Shown piece by piece: positions 1 through 6,403 of a DNA stretch of 15,244 bases. Made by a program: the position numbers and the translations under genes. Origin of the DNA: UBA1724 sp963632245 (GTDB lineage Bacteria; Verrucomicrobiota; Lentisphaeria; Oligosphaerales; Oligosphaeraceae); the NCBI GenBank assembly GCA_963632245.1, contig CAVGTF010000044.1, positions 1 through 15,244 on the forward strand, written 5' to 3'. Position 1 is the stretch's first letter; every line of letters begins with the position of its first letter. The notes under the pieces are model-generated. The model saw nothing but the letters and a program-made list of their open reading frames with translations, did not search any database and was not told the origin of the DNA.

Positions 1-369
1 CGGGGGCGCCTTTCTACCGGAGCGTTATTTGGATAGGCGCGGTTTTCGCAAGAAGATCTCCAAAGGACGGAGGGGCTGCCGCCCCCCGGACCCCCGCTGG
101 CTTTTTCCCGGCTTTGCCATGGGGTAGTGAGGGGGAGCGGGGGCGCCTTTCTACCGGAGCGTTATTTGGATAGGCGCGGTTTTCGCAAGAAGATCTCCAA
201 AGGACGGAGGGGCTGCCGCCCCCCGGACCCCCGCTGGCTTTTTCCCGGCTTTGCCATGGGGTAGTGAGGGGGAGCGGGGGCGCCTTTCTACCGGAGCGTT
301 ATTTGGATAGGCGCGGTTTTCGCAAGAAGATCTCCAAAGGACGGAGGGGCTGCCGCCCCCCGGACCCCC
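1..369. repeat. 137-bp tandem repeat array, 2.7 copies, open at the left edge
   Basis: Copies start at 1, 138 and 275. Copies 1 and 2 are identical by eye over all 137 bp. Copy 3 is identical for 95 bp and diverges at 370. The period is not a multiple of three and no convincing reading frame crosses it. Each unit carries a short hairpin (GGGGC-TGCC-GCCCC, 72-85 in copy 1). A longer inverted pair spans the unit junction: CCCCCGCT at 91-98 with AGCGGGGG at 136-143, repeated at 228-235/273-280. The array begins at the window edge, so the true copy number is unknown. Perfect identity means recent duplication, homogenisation or an assembly artefact. No coding function is visible. Confidence 0.95.
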
Positions 370-380
370 CGCTTTGCTAG

Positions 381-497
381 GTAGTAGGGAGAAGGTAGTA
401 GGGAGAAGGGTTATAAGGTGCCTGCGGCGCCATTCCGCCGCGGGGCGGCGGTACGGTACGCGGCGGGTGCCGCGGAATAGCGCCTGCGGCGCCTTAT
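381..497. repeat. Compound intergenic element: two 14-bp direct repeats plus an 85-bp imperfect palindrome
   Basis: GTAGTAGGGAGAAG occurs twice in tandem (381-394, 395-408). An imperfect palindrome follows, from ATAAGG at 413 to CCTTAT at 497. Its outer arms are ATAAGGTGCCTGCGGCGCC and, inverted, ATAAGGCGCCGCAGGCGCT. Inside the left half is a 7-bp hairpin, CCGCCGC (435-441), GGG loop, GCGGCGG (445-451), followed by GTAC. The same order of parts recurs at 15138-15244, so this is a dispersed element family and not a one-off. The segment at 370-380 looks like a shrunken version of the 137-bp unit tail, so the tandem array and this element may share ancestry. Role unknown; REP/MITE-like is the closest description. 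Confidence 0.8.
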
Positions 498-600
498 GAA
501 CTAGCCGCTAGCCGCTAATGGCTAGCTACTTGCGGCGAGAATGCGCCGCTTGGCCTGCGGCGCCTTATGGCTAGCCACTAGCCGCTAGTGGCAAGCTACT
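482..600. repeat. Diverged direct duplication of a GCCTGCGGCGCCTTAT / CTAGC-rich segment
   Basis: A segment at 482-530 recurs at 553-600. Both begin GCCTGCGGCGCCTTATG and end in a run of CTAGCC/GCTAGC words finishing in AGCTACT. The first copy overlaps the right arm of the preceding palindrome, so the arm itself seems to have been duplicated. The CTAGC words are self-complementary and can fold in several ways. No reading frame or gene is visible here. Confidence 0.75.
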
Positions 601-630
601 AAATAAAGTGCCTTTTTGTGGGAGGTGGGC

Positions 631-658
631 TTGAAATTCCGTGGGGAGTGTCTATAGT
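631..658 (+). promoter_or_regulatory. Sigma-70-type promoter for the tRNA-Val gene
   Basis: TTGAAA (631-636) and TATAGT (653-658) are separated by 16 bp. Both boxes are close to the sigma-70 consensus. A start about 7 bp downstream would leave a leader of roughly 14 nt before the tRNA at 679, a typical arrangement. Confidence 0.65.
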
Positions 659-678
659 AACCCCGCTTTCCAAACAAA

Positions 679-755
679 GCGCGCATAGCTCAGTTGGTTA
701 GAGCGCCACTTTCACACGGTGGAGGTCACAGGTCCGAGTCCTGTTGCGCGCACCA
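679..755 (+). tRNA. tRNA-Val (anticodon CAC), CCA encoded
   Basis: This is a full 77-nt cloverleaf. The acceptor stem GCGCGCA (679-685) pairs perfectly with TGCGCGC (745-751), followed by discriminator A and a genomic CCA. The D arm is GCTC/GAGC with a GG-containing loop. The anticodon stem is CCACT/GGTGG with loop TTCACAC, which puts CAC at 713-715 and reads the valine codon GUG. The T stem is ACAGG/CCTGT. The T loop reads TCCGAGT, so position 55, almost always U (pseudouridine), is C here. Everything else is canonical. The gene stands alone with its own promoter and terminator. Confidence 0.96.
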
Positions 756-765
756 GCGCTTTCCG

Positions 766-806
766 AGCCCGCAGATGCTTCTAGTGTTCTGCGGGCTTTG
801 TTGTTT
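766..806 (+). terminator. Rho-independent terminator of the tRNA-Val transcript
   Basis: A perfect 10-bp stem, AGCCCGCAGA (766-775) with TCTGCGGGCT (788-797), has a 12-nt loop and is followed by a T-rich tract, TTGTTGTTT. It lies 11 bp after the encoded CCA. Confidence 0.85.
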
Positions 807-828
807 CTTGGGATGTGTTATGCAAATG

Positions 829-870
829 AAAAAGCCCCGTGAGACGCGGCGTGTGTCTCGCGGGGCTTTT
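829..870. terminator. Bidirectional terminator between tRNA-Val and the ABC transporter operon
   Basis: Near-symmetric hairpin: A-run, GCCCCG-T-GAGAC (834-845) pairs with GTCTC-G-CGGGGC (855-866), followed by TTTT. A run of A on one side and T on the other lets it work on both strands. On the minus strand it ends the ATPase transcript, 28 bp past that gene's stop codon. On the plus strand it backs up the tRNA terminator. Confidence 0.85.
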
Positions 871-897
871 GCGTTTTCCTGTGGGGCAGGGCGGTTT

Positions 898-1668
898 TTA
901 GAGCACCTTCGCCAAGAAGTCCTTGAGTCGGGGATTCTGGGGATTTGCGAAGAATTCCTGTGGGGTATTTTGTTCCTTGAGGAGACCGTCGTCCATGAAG
1001 CAGACGCGGGTTCCGACCTCGCGTGCGAAGCCCATTTCGTGGGTGACCACGACCATGGTCATTCCGGCCTGTGCCAATTCCTTCATGAGGGCGAGGACCT
1101 CTCCGACCATTTCGGGATCCAGGGCGCTGGTGGGCTCATCGAAGAGCATGACCTCGGGGCGCATGGCGAGAGCGCGGACGATGGCGACGCGCTGTTTTTG
1201 TCCGCCGGAGAGCATTCCGGGGTATTCGGAGGCCTTTTCGGGGAGTCCGATGCGCTTCAACAGTCCCATTGCCACTTCCTTCGCCTCGGCCTTCTTCATG
1301 AGGCCGGTTTGCACGGGCGCCAGGATGATGTTTTCCAGGATGGTCTTGTGGGGGAAGAGATTGAAGTGCTGGAAGACCATTCCCATGCGGCGTCGGAGGT
1401 TATCCACCTTGCATTTGGGACTGGTGATCTCCTCGCCGTGAACGTAGATTTCGCCGCTGGTGGGGGTCTCCAGGAGATTAAGGCACCGCAGGTAGGTGGA
1501 CTTTCCGGAGCCGGAGGGGCCGATGACCACCACCTTCTCGCCTCGCTTCACGGTATCCGTGATGCCCTTGAGCACCAGGTGGTCGCCGAAGGCCTTGGTG
1601 AGGCCCTTTACCTCAATGACGGCATCCTGATCCTGCTTCTGATTCGCCATATTCGCGTTGTTTTCCAT
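898..1668 (-). CDS. Polar amino-acid ABC transporter, ATP-binding subunit
   Basis: This 256-aa cytoplasmic ATPase powers amino-acid uptake with the permease and lipoprotein encoded just upstream. The length matches the GlnQ/HisP group. Visible motifs are Walker A GPSGSGKST (50-58), Q-loop Q100, signature LSGGQKQR (153-160), Walker B VMLFDE (173-178), D-loop SALD (181-184) and H-loop H210, so it should be active. Most relatives have AIARAL after the signature; here it reads AIVRAL. The ATG at 1668 is preceded by AAGGAG about 11 nt upstream, which favours it over the internal Met7. The gap to the permease stop is only 27 bp, so the two are surely co-transcribed. The GlnQ-type name is family-level; the actual amino acid carried is not determinable. 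Confidence 0.95.
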   Translation of the reverse strand: MENNANMANQKQDQDAVIEVKGLTKAFGDHLVLKGITDTVKRGEKVVVIGPSGSGKSTYLRCLNLLETPTSGEIYVHGEEITSPKCKVDNLRRRMGMVFQHFNLFPHKTILENIILAPVQTGLMKKAEAKEVAMGLLKRIGLPEKASEYPGMLSGGQKQRVAIVRALAMRPEVMLFDEPTSALDPEMVGEVLALMKELAQAGMTMVVVTHEMGFAREVGTRVCFMDDGLLKEQNTPQEFFANPQNPRLKDFLAKVL

Positions 1669-1695
1669 AGAATGAAGCTCTCCTTGCGACGGTGG

Positions 1696-2475
1696 CTACT
1701 TACGCTCGCTCTCGCGAAGATGTCTTTCCAGTCTCTTCTGGGCGGCGCTAAGGAGCAGCACCAGGAAGAGGTACACCAGCGCCACGCAGATCAGCGGGAA
1801 GAAGGCATCGAAGGTTCTGGCGCGGACCAGTCCGGCGGCCTTCGTGAGATCCACGATCGCGATATATCCCACGATGGAGGTTTCCTTGAGCAGGGAGATG
1901 AATTCGTTGCCCAGTGCGGGGAGCACATTCTTGAATGCTTGCGGCAGGACGATGAGCCGCATGGTAGTCCAGGCGGAGAGTCCCAGGGAGCGTCCGGCCT
2001 CGGTCTGCCCCTTGTCCACCGCCATGATTCCGGCGCGAGCGATCTCGGCCACGTAGGCGCCGGAGTTCACGCCGAAACCGATCATTGCGACGAGGATGGG
2101 ATTGGTCTGCGAGAGGAGCACGAATGCCCAGATCATGAGCTGGACCACCACGGGGGTGCCGCGGAAAAGTGTCAGATAGAGTTCTGCCAGCCGATCCATG
2201 AGCTGGAGGATCATGCTGCGCAGATGATAGGATCTTCCGGAGCGCAGGAATCCCCACGTCGACTTCCAGAAGGGCTTAGGCTGTGCCTGGTAGACATACA
2301 CCCGGATCACGGCCACGCTGACGCCGATGAAGATACCCAGGAGCAGTGCTCCCACGGTGATCTGCATGGTATTGAAGAACCCCTCCAGGAAGATCTTGTA
2401 TCGTTCATCTACGAGGAAGGTCCTGCTGAAGGCGTCGTGCAGGTATCGGAAAATGGCTGGCGAGTCGGGTGACAT
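1696..2475 (-). CDS. Polar amino-acid ABC transporter, permease subunit
   Basis: This 259-aa inner-membrane protein belongs to the HisM/GlnP group. Hydrophobic segments lie at about 37-60, 108-122, 126-150, 184-210 and 224-245. The conserved RGTPVVVQL stretch (105-113) and the EAA loop that contacts the ATPase (E159 A G ... LPQA, 159-180) are both present. An extra 20-25 residues rich in basic and aromatic residues (about 62-87) sit between the first segment and the RGTP motif, where typical relatives are shorter. The chosen ATG has no clear Shine-Dalgarno sequence; the next Met (37) would cut into the first membrane segment, so the first ATG is kept. A single permease gene is present, so the transporter is probably a homodimer. 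A terminator precedes the gene, which implies readthrough or a weak local promoter. Confidence 0.93.
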   Translation of the reverse strand: MSPDSPAIFRYLHDAFSRTFLVDERYKIFLEGFFNTMQITVGALLLGIFIGVSVAVIRVYVYQAQPKPFWKSTWGFLRSGRSYHLRSMILQLMDRLAELYLTLFRGTPVVVQLMIWAFVLLSQTNPILVAMIGFGVNSGAYVAEIARAGIMAVDKGQTEAGRSLGLSAWTTMRLIVLPQAFKNVLPALGNEFISLLKETSIVGYIAIVDLTKAAGLVRARTFDAFFPLICVALVYLFLVLLLSAAQKRLERHLRESERK

Positions 2476-2543
2476 GGGGTATCGGTCTACGATTCCGGAG
2501 TGCAGTCCGCAGGTTTTCCGTGTATGCGTATGGGGCTGCGGGC

Positions 2544-2616
2544 AAAAAAAAGAGAGGGCGGGGCGCGGAAGAGAGCAGGGGAGGGTTTCTCCCCTTTTCC
2601 TTCTTCCGCGGACCCC
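2544..2616 (-). terminator. Strong terminator or attenuator between binding-protein and permease genes
   Basis: Read on the minus strand, GGGG plus CGCGGAAGA (with a TC bulge) pairs with TCTTCCGCG plus CCCC (arms at 2602-2616 and 2560-2572). The loop holds a second hairpin, AGGGGAG/CTCCCCT. A CCCTCTC spacer then leads into eight T residues (2544-2551). It lies about 80 bp past the binding-protein stop and 68 bp before the permease start. Full termination would strand the permease and ATPase genes, so partial termination is the likely role. Confidence 0.75.
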
Positions 2617-2628
2617 GTCCGTTATGCG

Positions 2629-2672
2629 CCGCCGCCAGGCGTATGATAAGTAAAACGGCTTTCTAGCGGCGG
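2629..2672 (-). other. Stem-loop just after the binding-protein gene (possible mRNA stabiliser)
   Basis: CCGCCGC (2629-2635) and GCGGCGG (2666-2672) form a perfect 7-bp GC stem around a 30-nt AT-richer loop, with no T tract. It lies between the stop codon and the terminator at 2544-2616. Such hairpins often protect the 3' end of binding-protein mRNAs, but the role here is inferred. Confidence 0.4.
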
Positions 2673-2696
2673 TGGGGTGTCAGAGGCGAGTATCGA

Positions 2697-3515
2697 TTAC
2701 TGAGCGGACTTCTCGGTGTGCTCGGTCTGCCACATTGCCATGCGGCCATCCAGGCGGCACTTGGCGATGACGGCGTTGATGACCTCCAGGAGATCCTCGT
2801 TGCCCTTGTGGATGATGATGCCGAATTCCTCGGGCTCCTCCAGGCCATTGCCGTCAGCCTTCACCATGGGGATGGCCTTGAAACCGGGGTTCTTCTTGGC
2901 CAGGGAGATGGCGACCAGCTCGTCGATGACCACGGCGTCGATCTGTCCGGCGGCCATGGCGACAGTGGCATCGGGGGCGTTGTTGTATGCCTTGGACTCG
3001 GCGCCGGTTCCCTTGAGGATACCGTCACGGATGGCATTCTCGATCATCATGAGGCCGGTGGTACCCTGCTGTCCACCGATCTTCTTGCCAGACAGATCCT
3101 CGACGGTCTTGATGGGGCTGTCCTCGGGGAGGATGAGATACTGGACGGAGCGGACGAAGGGGACGGAGAAGTCCACGGACTGCTTGCGCTCTTCGGTGAT
3201 GGTGAAGCCGGAGGCGCCCATGTCGGCCTTTCCGGTGATGACGGTGCCGATGATGGAATCGAACTCGGCGGAGACGATCTCCGCCTTCACGCCCAGCTCG
3301 GCGGCGATGGCATGGACCAGCTCAATTTCGCTGCCGGTGATCACGCCGTTCTCGCCCAGGTATTCATAGGGGGGGAACTCGGGGTTGGTGTAGACCACGA
3401 TCTTGCCGGCGGCCTTGATTGCGTCGATTTTGCTCATGGGGGCTTCCTTGGAGCAGCTGGCGAAGAATGCGCAGCAGAGCAGCGCGGCGAGGGACATTGC
3501 GAAGAATTTCTTCAT
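2697..3515 (-). CDS. Amino-acid ABC transporter substrate-binding lipoprotein (family 3)
   Basis: This 272-aa protein captures the transported solute outside the inner membrane. It has a lipoprotein signal: KK at 2-3, a hydrophobic core, and lipobox F-A-S-C with C21 as the lipidated residue. The mature part fits family 3 periplasmic binding proteins: YTNPEFPPYEY (42-52), a DMGASGFTITEERK signature (98-111), DFSVPF (115-120) and the QQGTTG loop (149-154). The reading frame stays open for 100 codons upstream, but only the ATG at 3515 has a signal peptide behind it and an AGGAG 9-10 nt before it. It follows the hydrolase gene by 76 bp with no terminator visible between, and it is followed by a stem-loop and a terminator. 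Substrate unknown; polar amino acid is the family expectation. Confidence 0.94.
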   Translation of the reverse strand: MKKFFAMSLAALLCCAFFASCSKEAPMSKIDAIKAAGKIVVYTNPEFPPYEYLGENGVITGSEIELVHAIAAELGVKAEIVSAEFDSIIGTVITGKADMGASGFTITEERKQSVDFSVPFVRSVQYLILPEDSPIKTVEDLSGKKIGGQQGTTGLMMIENAIRDGILKGTGAESKAYNNAPDATVAMAAGQIDAVVIDELVAISLAKKNPGFKAIPMVKADGNGLEEPEEFGIIIHKGNEDLLEVINAVIAKCRLDGRMAMWQTEHTEKSAQ

Positions 3516-3591
3516 GGTTGATTTCTCCTGAATGAGGGAGGATTGTTTTTTTAGGGAAACAGGAAGGGAGGCGTGGTGTTGGGGGAGTGTG

Positions 3592-6393
3592 CTACTCCAC
3601 CCGGAAGAGGTAAGTGGTGTTTGGGGCGGTCTCGAGCTGGATGACATCGGTCGCTTCGGAGGAGAGGATCTTCTCTTCCGGAAGAACCTGCGTGACCTTC
3701 TGGACCATCCGCGGAAGCTCGATGGTGCGTACTCCGCCGCCATGGGGTCCCAGATGGAGCCCAATGTAGCTCTGGTTGGCGTAGAGGATGCCGTCGGTCT
3801 CCCGGTAGTAGACATGGACGCCGGAGGCCTCCAGGAATGCCCGGAGGAGTTCCGGGTTGATCACGGGCACCAGTGCCAGGAGGGTGCCGCCACCTGCGGG
3901 ATGCCGCAGGATCGCCTGCGTGACGCGGCGAGCGCCGCCGGGGGCATTCGGGGGGATGGCCTGGGTGACCGTCAGGTCTGCGTCGGCGGGCGGCTGGATT
4001 TCCAGGGGCGGATTGATCTCGACGAGCTCCCGCACCGCGCGGGTGCCGTCCAGGCGGTCCTCCTGGAGGATGTCGGTGAGGTCATCCAGGGTCCAGTCGC
4101 TCTGGCGGATGCCGGGGACGCCGGTGAGTTCCTCCATGAAAGCGATGCCTTCGCCTTGCGCTTCGTCAATATAGCCTGCGTGGTGGAGCCAGACGAGGCT
4201 CTTGCCGGATTCGCGGAGTCTTCGTGCCTGCGCGACCAATGCGGGATTGTGTCGGACCTGGTTGATGAAGACGTACGCCTTGTATTCGGGGAGCCGCGGG
4301 TCTTCCAGGTCGGAAGAGAGGATGGTATCGCAGGGGACGCCCGCCAGGGAGAGCGCGTATCGCACGCGGTCGGCGGCGGCGTTGTCGGCGGAGGTCTTGT
4401 CGGTGCACTGGTAGAGGACGGAGTCCATATCCACCACCACGGCCACTTCGGCGGCGCTCTGGCAGGGGACCCGTGTCTCCCAGATGGGTCGAAGCTTCTT
4501 CAGGTATTCGCCGACCAGCGGATCGCCATACCATCCCTGACCGAAATCGAAATACCAGAAGCCGCAACCGGTGCACAGCGCGTTGACGAAATCGCGGGCG
4601 AGTTGCTGGATGGTCTCCTCGGGGGTGCGGACGTAGCAGTTGTTGTCGTCGCCGTAGGAGACGACATGGGTGCGGGTATCGGCCTCGACGATATGGAGTT
4701 TCCTACGGATGCGGTAGCTTTCGGGGACTCCGCGGGAGAGCTGCGGGTGTCCGAATTCCCGGTTCGGGAGCTTGTAGGGTGGCGGCATGGAGTTGAAGTC
4801 CACGTAGGGGCTGTCCAGTGCCTGGAGGAGGAGCGGGTGTTGTCCGGGGCCGGGGAAGGGCATGTTGAAGAAATACCCATAGAAATTCCCTACTAGTTTC
4901 TTGTAGCCGCAGGCCTCCTTGATGGCGCGGTCGCCCTCGATCATGGTCTGGAAGGTGGCCTCGGTGATGCAGTGCATGGTATCCAGGAGCTGCGCATCCA
5001 GGACGGGATTGCAGAGATCGCCGCCACGGGGATTTTGGCGTTCCTGGAGGTTCGACATGGTGGCGGATTCCAGGGTGACCGAGGGATCCCGCCACGCCTT
5101 CTGCAGCGCCTCGTCGGTGCCGTATTTCGCCTTCACGTATTTCTGGAAGCGTCGGCGCATGGGTGTGGAGTCATCGGGTGCATAGAACATCCCGTAGTAG
5201 TGCCATTCCATGTAGACGCCCATGTCGTAGCGGTATCCGAAGACCCGCTTTCCCCAGGGCTGCGCCTCGATGTATTCCACCAGCGCCTTCAGGAAATCGC
5301 AGACCTGTGTGCGATAGAGCTCGCTGGCGAAGGAGGGCGCGGGGATCTTGTTGCAGTCGTCGTCGGTGGAGGTCTTCCCTAGGGGGGAGAGATAGGCGAT
5401 GAGCTCCTCGGGGTGTTTCTCCATCCACCAGACGGGGGGCTCCCGGCAGTCGATGTTGAAGAGGATCCGGAGATCGGGCTCCAGCGAGAGCGCCTCCCAG
5501 GGCCATTCGTCTAGGGCGGAGAAGTCGTATTGGCCCTCGCCCTTCCAGATGTCCCGGAGACTGGTCCCCATGACCTGCAGATCCAGCTCCGCATTCCGGA
5601 AATTCCGCACGCTGTCGGTGAAGACATCGTTGGCGAAATTCTGGTAGCGGTGTGCGCTGTAGATGACGGCGGGGTAGAGCGTCTCGCCAATGCGGATCAT
5701 CGCCTTGCCGTCCTGGTATTCCACGCGGGCCTCCGGATTCTCCTCGGCCGCCAGGCGCTTCGCGATCTCCGCGCGGTCGGTCAGATCCGCCTGGCGGAGA
5801 CGCGCCCTCTCTTCGCGGTCCAGGAGTTCCTTCTGGCATGCGATGGGCGACACATGGAAGAGCCCGGACCAGGGCGCGACCCAGAGATCCCCGTAGGACT
5901 CCGGCTTCGCAGCGGACGTCTCACCGTCCGACAGGGAGGGCGCTTTCGCGCTCTTCCAGGTGGCGGGATCGGAGAAGTGCTCCTCCAGAATGCCGTTAGC
6001 GCGCTCCACGGTGACTTTGCAGATGACGCCGCCCACGCCCACGCCATTCGTGTTCTCCAATTCCACGCGGTGCTTCCCGGGAGGAAGGAACGCCGTCAGG
6101 TCGCCCTCCTGGGAGGAGAAGACGCCCTTTGCGGGCACCTCGTGCAGCGCGTGGGTCGCCTGGCCGTCCACCAGCACATCGCCGCCGTCGTCGAAGAGTG
6201 CATTGATCCTGACGGCGACCACATCCTGGGGGATTTCCAGGTCCGTCCAGTAGTATCGTGGCACATTCTGGCTGGCCTCGACGGGCTCCGGGTAGTAGAG
6301 CCACTGTGCCCGCGGGTAGTCCTGTGCGGGGAGGCATGTGGTCACGAGAAGCAGGCAGAGGAGCGCTAGGCTGTTCTGGAGGGCGTGTCGCAT
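3592..6393 (-). CDS. Secreted GH42-like glycoside hydrolase (beta-galactosidase-like), 933 aa
   Basis: This large exported enzyme is probably active on a beta-linked glycan. Residues 1-24 form a Sec signal (core 8-19, likely cleavage near LPAQ, 21-24). Residues about 25-135 look like a galactose-binding-type beta-sandwich (WLYYPEP, DDGGDVLVDG, GKHRVELEN). Residues about 230-640 look like a TIM barrel with a charged linker before it. Residues 647-790 resemble the alpha/beta trimerisation domain of GH42 (EVAVVVDMDSVLY, AYVFINQ), and the rest is a beta-rich tail. Candidate catalytic acids are E396 in VYMEWHYYG and E570 in HIVEADTRTH; the assignment is by position and motif style only. No Shine-Dalgarno is clear, and the start lies 10 bp behind the exporter stop, so coupled translation is likely. 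Substrate unassigned; GH5- or GH2-like relatives remain possible. Confidence 0.8.
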   Translation of the reverse strand: MRHALQNSLALLCLLLVTTCLPAQDYPRAQWLYYPEPVEASQNVPRYYWTDLEIPQDVVAVRINALFDDGGDVLVDGQATHALHEVPAKGVFSSQEGDLTAFLPPGKHRVELENTNGVGVGGVICKVTVERANGILEEHFSDPATWKSAKAPSLSDGETSAAKPESYGDLWVAPWSGLFHVSPIACQKELLDREERARLRQADLTDRAEIAKRLAAEENPEARVEYQDGKAMIRIGETLYPAVIYSAHRYQNFANDVFTDSVRNFRNAELDLQVMGTSLRDIWKGEGQYDFSALDEWPWEALSLEPDLRILFNIDCREPPVWWMEKHPEELIAYLSPLGKTSTDDDCNKIPAPSFASELYRTQVCDFLKALVEYIEAQPWGKRVFGYRYDMGVYMEWHYYGMFYAPDDSTPMRRRFQKYVKAKYGTDEALQKAWRDPSVTLESATMSNLQERQNPRGGDLCNPVLDAQLLDTMHCITEATFQTMIEGDRAIKEACGYKKLVGNFYGYFFNMPFPGPGQHPLLLQALDSPYVDFNSMPPPYKLPNREFGHPQLSRGVPESYRIRRKLHIVEADTRTHVVSYGDDNNCYVRTPEETIQQLARDFVNALCTGCGFWYFDFGQGWYGDPLVGEYLKKLRPIWETRVPCQSAAEVAVVVDMDSVLYQCTDKTSADNAAADRVRYALSLAGVPCDTILSSDLEDPRLPEYKAYVFINQVRHNPALVAQARRLRESGKSLVWLHHAGYIDEAQGEGIAFMEELTGVPGIRQSDWTLDDLTDILQEDRLDGTRAVRELVEINPPLEIQPPADADLTVTQAIPPNAPGGARRVTQAILRHPAGGGTLLALVPVINPELLRAFLEASGVHVYYRETDGILYANQSYIGLHLGPHGGGVRTIELPRMVQKVTQVLPEEKILSSEATDVIQLETAPNTTYLFRVE

Positions 6394-6403
6394 GGTGAGT
6401 TGG

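Noticed and set aside
1..600. CRISPR array
   Set aside because: The repeats are 137 bp and directly abutting with no spacers, and the other repeats are palindromic or duplicated segments. No cas genes are present.
694..2472. 592-codon plus-strand open frame opposite the ABC ATPase and permease genes
   Set aside because: The translation is low-complexity (E/H/G/D-rich), starts inside the tRNA and mirrors two clear minus-strand genes. It is a by-product of GC-rich codon use.
3516..3815. 100-residue N-terminal extension of the binding protein into the hydrolase gene
   Set aside because: The extension is Ser/Arg/Pro-rich out-of-frame sequence of the hydrolase. A lipoprotein signal and an AGGAG site mark the true start at 3515.
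3532..4896. 454-codon plus-strand open frame opposite the hydrolase
   Set aside because: No domain or motif is visible, composition is D/G/V-biased, and the minus strand encodes a coherent protein with signal peptide and ordered domains.
6325..6393. Lipoprotein signal on the hydrolase (VTTC at 17-20)
   Set aside because: Thr directly before the Cys does not fit the lipobox, and a normal signal peptidase site (LPAQ) follows. A soluble secreted form is more likely.
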